NCBI GenBank assembly: GCA_000512085.1
Contig: ASPP01005115.1
Coordinates: forward strand, 1-21,187
Direction: 5' to 3'
DNA from: Reticulomyxa filosa
Taxonomy: Eukaryota > Foraminifera > Reticulomyxidae
DNA: 21,187 bases
A model generated the notes under the pieces. It saw only the letters and a list, made by a program, of their open reading frames with translations. It was not told where the DNA came from and made no database searches. Shown here in pieces: positions 16,590 through 21,187 of the stretch (its first letter is position 1; every line of letters begins with the position of its first letter). The translations under genes were made by a program, and so were the position numbers.

Positions 16590-17345
16590 GCTCTTTTAAA
16601 GCACTTATTTATTTTCTTGACACTAACTCTAAACAACAGAAGCGTCTATTGCATATTATCAAAGAGTTTTTTCAAAGACAAGTGAAAACGAAAATATGCA
16701 TATAGATTCGATTTAAACTTTTTAGATTTAAAATATAAAAATTCGGAAATTTTTTACAATGAACATGATTTGATGCGAAAGAAAAATAGGTGAGCTGGAG
16801 AGACAGCGATATTATTCAAAAAAAATCAAAAGAAATTACAATTGGACAAACAAACAATACTTGCATAAACTTGGCATTATTTGGCTTCGTCCTTGCTTGC
16901 TGCACCGCAACCACCACTTTCCAATGTTCGATTGATATGTTTGTATTCTTTGAGACCTATGTTATATACGTGTTTATCCATCATACGTGTTTAAGTTTTT
17001 TCCAATCACATTATAAAAAAATATTATAACTTGGAATACAGGTTGCTAGCTCACCATTTTCAATTAACCATGAGCACATTACACGAATATGGACCTTCAA
17101 ATTTTTTTTCCAAATTATTCGTTATGTGAAGAATAATCAATGCACACCGTTACTATGCTATTACCATTATTGCCGTGCTCACTTCAGTATCAATGACAAC
17201 ATTAACAGCAACAACTTGCACACTCCCATTTGCACTTTTAAGGATCTATTCAAAGATTTCAAGCAACACATAACACATACACATAAATAATAAATATACG
17301 TTATAAAGGTATTTTATGTTAAATACGTACACATAAAACAAAAAC
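16590..17345. other. Non-coding first segment of copy 3
   Basis: Counterpart of 6165-6950; no supported gene. Conserved words include CGTCTATTGCATATTATCA, TTTGAGACCTAT and ATTATTCGTTATGTGAAGAA. Confidence 0.5.
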
Positions 17346-17386
17346 TTTTTCAGGCAATGGACTCAATCACGAATTATATCGTCAGA

Positions 17387-18065
17387 TCACAGGAAAGATA
17401 CAACCGCACAAATTACCAACGAAATAACTTGAACCCTTGTTGGAGTGTGTGCGCTAGTTTCAATGATAATGCTTTCAATCAAGTATTCGTTTTTTGGAAC
17501 AATCGAACTTACTTGAAGGAAGCTAGCATCACTGAAAGGATCTTCCCTAGAGCTACAATTTCTTTGAATTATGGTCTTGTCAATGGCAGAACTCTCCACT
17601 TTTTGAATTCGGCTGATTCGGTTTTGATAACCAAACAATTCGTTCGTATCCACAGCGTCTTTGATAAGAGAGTAGAGAGAGAATAGAGAAGAGGTTCGAC
17701 TGCTGACATAAAATATTATTAAATATCCATTCAGCAGGCCCAGAGCCACCAATACATTGCAAATATACAAGCTTTTGTTTCGTTCGGCACATGGAGCGAC
17801 TTTTGAATCGTCGATCCGTTTATCGATCGGCAAGGCCTTGTTGCTTTTTGCAATAAATGCGCAATAATATTTGCTCTCTTCAGCACACACCAACAGCAGT
17901 GGCACTCAAATATTGTGGAGCACAAAACACCAGTTCAATATATTGAAATAATTGACAAATGAGTAGAATGAACATGTGCTGCATTTCGTGGTCGTCGTCA
18001 TCATCATTGTCGGCACTGTGCTTGGCGTTGTCACACCCATCAGCAGCCTCCATTGCGGGGCGCAC
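17387..18065 (-). pseudogene. E-gene 3' region, copy 3 (longest uninterrupted version)
   Basis: The frame at 17905-17387 is open for 172 codons: ALPIDKRIDDSKVAPCAERN, the hydrophobic NVLVALGLLNGYLIIFYVSS, DTNELFGYQNRISRIQKVES, AIDKTIIQRNCSSREDPFSD, ASFLQVSSIVPKNEYLIESI, and a hydrophobic C-terminus VISLVICAVVSFL. Upstream, in another frame (18065-17880), come AADGCDNAKHSADNDDDDDH and MFILLICQLFQYIELVFC. Three hydrophobic segments point to a membrane protein. A 109-codon frame on the opposite strand (17357-17686) is a possible alternative. No family recognised. Confidence 0.45.
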
Positions 18066-18184
18066 TATGTGAAATAGTCCACGTTAAGAATCCGCAAAGT
18101 CGCTACTTGTGGGTGCAAAGATTCAGAACCAGAGTATCATCGACAGACGATCTTTTTTTTTTCTTTTTAAACAATCCCAACTAC

Positions 18185-18263
18185 GGTATGGCCTTGAAAA
18201 AATCATTTTCTAAATCATCATCATCTTCTTGTTTGCTAATGGTCTTGGCTTGAGTATCGCAAA
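18185..18263 (-). pseudogene. Acidic block, copy 3
   Basis: CDTQAKTISKQEDDDDLEND, FFKAIP, stop. It is free of the TAA found in copy 2. The run of acidic residues is shared in position with copies 1 and 2. Confidence 0.5.
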
Positions 18264-18803
18264 CTAATCTGCCAAATTGGAGTCACGACAACATCGGAAT
18301 AATGGTTCCATGTGAGAGTGGCTTATTCGACTGCCATATATACTTATTTCATACAACGTCGGCACTATCTTTTTTTTTGTCCTCCATATTTTCCATGTCT
18401 TCGATTAATATAATCGCTGCTGTGTGAACACTGTGATGTTCATATCGTTTTTATCTTGCGCGATGTGTTCAAGTTTTTCTTTCTGGATCTTGGCGCTGCC
18501 CGACTACGAAAGCAAGCTTACCAGAAATATTGTAACTGGGACAATTTTTGTTCAACTATTCCGATGCCATCTTATGATAGATATTTTCAAAATACAAAGC
18601 TCATCCAGTCTTGCCGTCCTTATGATAACGAGGACACGCATTGACGTTAGATAATGGCTGTTCTTAGGAATTTTTGCATCAATCGCCATGCGTACATTCG
18701 ATAATATTTGGATGAGTGATTCAATGATTGAGTGATAGTATAATTCGTGTTTCTTTCTTCATTGTTTGACTTATTCGTTCTTGACGTTCTTGAGTGCCAT
18801 GAT

Positions 18804-18959
18804 TCAACGAGTTTTGAGCGCACTACTCGATTCACAATTTAAAACCACTTCGATTCGAACCCAACTCAACTTGGCGACTTGCACTTCATTATCCTCCAAG
18901 TACTGTGATAATGCAACCAATACAAAGTATTGCGTCTCATCCAACACGCCATCTGTGGT
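18804..18959 (-). pseudogene. TDGV..FVL.ALSQ fragment, copy 3
   Basis: TTDGVLDETQYFVLVALSQY, LEDNEVQVAKLSWVRIEVVL, NCESSSALKTR, stop. It aligns with 8367-8498. It runs about nine codons further than copy 2, whose frame is cut by a TGA. Upstream, in another frame, FDTRKAIYSCSDGLQIDC is shared with copy 2. Confidence 0.45.
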
Positions 18960-19079
18960 TCACAGTCGATCTGGAGACCATCACTGCAAGAGTAGATTGC
19001 CTTGCGTGTGTCGAATAAATGACGATGATATTTGCCGAACTGAGCCAGTTTTCTATTGCAATCTATATATCTCTTTTCA

Positions 19080-19735
19080 TCATCATTAATGCTTATGCCA
19101 CTCGCGATCTCACCATTTCCCCTCATCAGCAGCACACGGACGACTAAAAAAGCTAATGTTGCGAATGTGCGTACGTTCACGACCAGTTTTGGCACTAATA
19201 GTTAGCGCTATTTTTATAACAATCGCGCTTCCTTTACTTGTTGGGACATGTAAATCGCAGCTCGACTCAATCTTTGCGGATGATTGTTGGCTTGTCACAG
19301 CGCCAGAGATTTGTGTGCACATATGTGGAAATATCTAGAAGTGGACCCATCACACTTATCCATTGTCTTGGCTGGGGCATTCTATGTGAAGATTTTGAAT
19401 GTCTGGAAACACGACGTCTACACTCGCGGGCGTGAAAATTCGGTGTATATCACACAAAGTAAATCTGCAAACATTTTAAAAAAAACAGACACAACACGAT
19501 AATTTTTCGATTTTCTTTCTTTTTTTCATCCCGTCCTTCTACTTTTCCTGTTCCTTTTCTTGATTATCAATGTACATACGGAGTTTCGCACAACCCCTCC
19601 TCCAAGTTGACTCACTCGCACATGGAACATTCTCCGGTTTTCTCAATTGCCGTAATTAAGTGTTTCGTAACAACTTACAAGTCTTTTTTCAATGATTTCC
19701 ACTTCCTCTATCGAACACGAGTTTCCAGTATCTAC
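19080..19735 (-). pseudogene. Cassette A of copy 3
   Basis: Gene-strand blocks: MFHVRVSQLGGGVVRNSVCT (about 19633-19574), HRIFTPASVDVVFPD (about 19445), then ISGAVTSQQSSAKIE and GSAIVIKIALTISAKTGRER (19322-19110). Block order equals cassette A of copy 2 (MFRVRVVQLVEGIVRKPVNT, IFTPTS). The VGQDS part is found in the next cassette. Stops separate the blocks. Confidence 0.45.
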
Positions 19736-20300
19736 CTTTTGATTGTTGAATTAGTTGGTCAAGTTAGCACCATTTTCATAATGGCCAAGTTTCAAGTCGC
19801 TGGCGCATGTAGAGCAAAATTCGACGCCCTTTTTGGCGCTGTGCCAAGACAATAATTATCCGTAGACTTGTGTGCACCTACGCTGATAGCGAACAACTTT
19901 TTTGCATTGTTCAGGCTACAACTTTCTTTCCCATGAACTTATATTTCTTTCTGCCGCCGTTGCGACACCACAATATCAATGTAGTCCACTTTACGCGATA
20001 TCACTACGTCTTTTTCTTCTTGGCGAGCTTGCTTTCTAGTCCGACTGCACCAATATCAAAATTATCCTGTATTGGACTGTTAGAGTCTTGTCCAACTGCT
20101 TTACGATGTTTTCCAACTACGAAATCCACTTTTTACCGTCGCACTTGTTATGATCGATACTTTGGCATTGTCGAACGGACTATAGAATTGCAATACATCC
20201 AACGTTTGAAGTTGCGATATGATAATTGTCATTATTTTTCATTATTGCGTCTTCGTTGATCAAGAAAGAGTATTCATAATCCAAAGCCTGTAATGAACAT
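19736..20300 (-). pseudogene. Cassette B of copy 3 (shortened)
   Basis: The open frame 20132-20004 reads KVDFVVGKHRKAVGQDSNSP, IQDNFDIGAVGLESKLAKKK. It combines VGQDS..SP, known from cassette A of copy 2, with DIGAV, known from cassette B. The part at 19740-19900 matches the AIKSLAL region of the other cassettes at DNA level (GTGTGCACCTACGCTGATAG). The GGVVRN and IFTP parts between them are missing. Confidence 0.45.
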
Positions 20301-20404
20301 GCATACGATTTTCAATAAGCGACCGGTCTCAACTGACAGTTTCTTGAGTTTCGTGCACCTCCCACCAAATTAAGACGCTATCACCAGAGCGAACAGTCTT
20401 TGCT

Positions 20405-20735
20405 TCATCATCTTCTTCTTTCTTTTTCATTCTTATTTTTCATTTCATCTTTTTATCTTTTACTTTTTATCTTTTTCTCTACATTTTAAAACTTTTTCAT
20501 TTTTTCTCTTTTTAATCTTTTTTTTACTTTTTTCCAATTGCCAATTTTTTTTTTTCATTTTTCAACATTCTTCATTTTTTTTTCTTATTCTTTTTATTTT
20601 TTTTTATCATTCTTTTCCTTAAATAAAAATTTTTCTTCATTTTTTTTAAAATCATTTTTCCACTTTTTTTCCCAATAATTTCCCAATCTTTCCCAACCCT
20701 TTTCCATCTTTCCAATACATTTTTTTCCTCTCAAA
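20405..20735 (+). repeat. Pyrimidine-rich tract, copy 3
   Basis: Almost pure C/T sequence equivalent to 10401-10758, with different unit numbers. Confidence 0.85.
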
Positions 20736-21187
20736 TAGAAATAGAAAATAAAAAAATTTTCCAATTGATTTGACCTTGACTCCTATTTGCACAATCATAA
20801 AGTAAATTTTTTTTATTTAAAATAACAAAAACCCAACATACTTTTGCATTCGAGCTCTAAGCTCGAACTCCAATATTCTATACTTTTTTTTCTTTACACG
20901 AGAAGGGGAGGAGGACAAACACTTTTTTTTGATGGGGGCATGCCTATTCAAAACAAACGTACATTTTATTAAAAAATAAAAAAAAAATAATAAAATATAA
21001 AAACCTTTGGATTTTTTTTTGCACACGGAGGTGGCTTCAACCCCGAGGTTTTTCTTTGGAGGGAGGGTACGTATACATTTTTTATTTTTTTTGGAAAGAG
21101 GGCTGCAGCTGTAATGCAAAAAATACATAATGTTATTATATCAAAAAAGAAAATTAAAAAAATGAAAATAGATTTAACAAACCATGA
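20736..21187. other. Conserved tail of copy 3 (cut by window edge)
   Basis: No gene. It carries the same G/C-richer islands as copy 2: GATGGGGGCATGCCTATTCA (about 20931), GGTGGCTTCAACCCCGA (about 21029) and TACGTATACATTTTT (about 21068), in otherwise AATAAA-like sequence. Confidence 0.6.
20849..20867. repeat. Perfect 19-nt hairpin in copy 3 tail
   Basis: TTCGAGCT-CTA-AGCTCGAA is an 8-bp stem with a 3-nt loop. The copy 2 equivalent (10926-10936) keeps only AGCT-AAA-AGCT, so the symmetry was either lost there or gained here. Confidence 0.6.

Larger units (their letters stand above)
16550..21187 (+). repeat. Repeat E, copy 3 (direct, truncated by window edge)
   Basis: Parallels copy 2 throughout, from the palindrome at 16578-16587 to the tail motif GATGGGGGCATGCCTATTCA near 20931. 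Parts are almost identical to copy 2: 17387-17443 equals 6983-7039 base for base over 57 nt. Other parts differ by many small indels, and the second internal cassette is shorter. Unlike copy 2, its homology with copy 1 also extends leftwards beyond the palindrome, through the ACTCGAG and ATTGGATTCAGA sequences, so copies 1 and 3 share one ancestral junction. Confidence 0.85.

Noticed and set aside
17357-17686. Plus-strand 109-codon frame, partly conserved at 6953-7186.
   Set aside because: Not excluded, but copy 1 has early stops in this frame, and neighbouring blocks agree on the other strand.
18840-18875. On the minus strand GGGTTCGAATCG resembles the B box of a tRNA gene.
   Set aside because: There is no A box or acceptor stem at the right distance, the copy 2 equivalent reads GGATTCGAGTC, and the stretch lies inside a protein-like frame.
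1-21187. A CRISPR array, prokaryotic operon or phage region.
   Set aside because: There are no regularly spaced short repeats, no ribosome binding sites, no dense gene packing and no long frames.

Overview
The window looks like nuclear DNA of an A+T-rich eukaryote, most likely a protist. Every strand is full of long T and A runs, there are no operons or Shine-Dalgarno sites, and no frame stays open beyond about 185 codons. Several coding stretches can be joined in phase across short GT...AG introns. A foraminiferan such as Reticulomyxa would fit, but the sequence alone cannot prove a taxon. I see no tRNA, rRNA or CRISPR.

The main organisation is a family of large diverged repeats. A unit of about 5 kb (here 'E') occurs three times: an inverted copy cut by the left edge (1-1926), a direct copy (about 6127-11255), and a second direct copy cut by the right edge (about 16550-21187). 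Each begins at a palindrome with the core CGCTTAAGCG. Each carries, on one strand (+ in copy 1, - in copies 2 and 3), fragments of the same unrecognised protein-coding gene. That gene has acidic blocks and hydrophobic segments near its end, and is broken by stops and frameshifts. Inside E, a cassette of 0.5-0.95 kb is present twice in tandem in both complete-looking copies. Copies 2 and 3 end in a pyrimidine-rich tract and a conserved A/T-rich tail.

Homology between copies 1 and 3 continues beyond the palindrome into a flanking block (1927-2690 inverted; 14255-14725 plus 16300-16577 direct). This block contains pieces of a second unrecognised gene. Copy 3 carries about 1.55 kb inside this flank that copy 1 lacks. 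The extra segment holds a spliced gene with a basic C-terminus (15336-15968). Copy 2 has no such flank: it abuts a purine-rich, retroelement-like coding fossil (about 3542-6124) with a Cys-Pro-Tyr-Cys knuckle, a coiled coil and a short endonuclease-like SDHYPI motif.

From 11.4 to 14.7 kb the + strand holds a run of protein-like segments joined by frame changes, many of them at homopolymers. These could be a decayed gene, or live genes whose reading frames are damaged by sequencing error. None of the products matches a family I can name with confidence.
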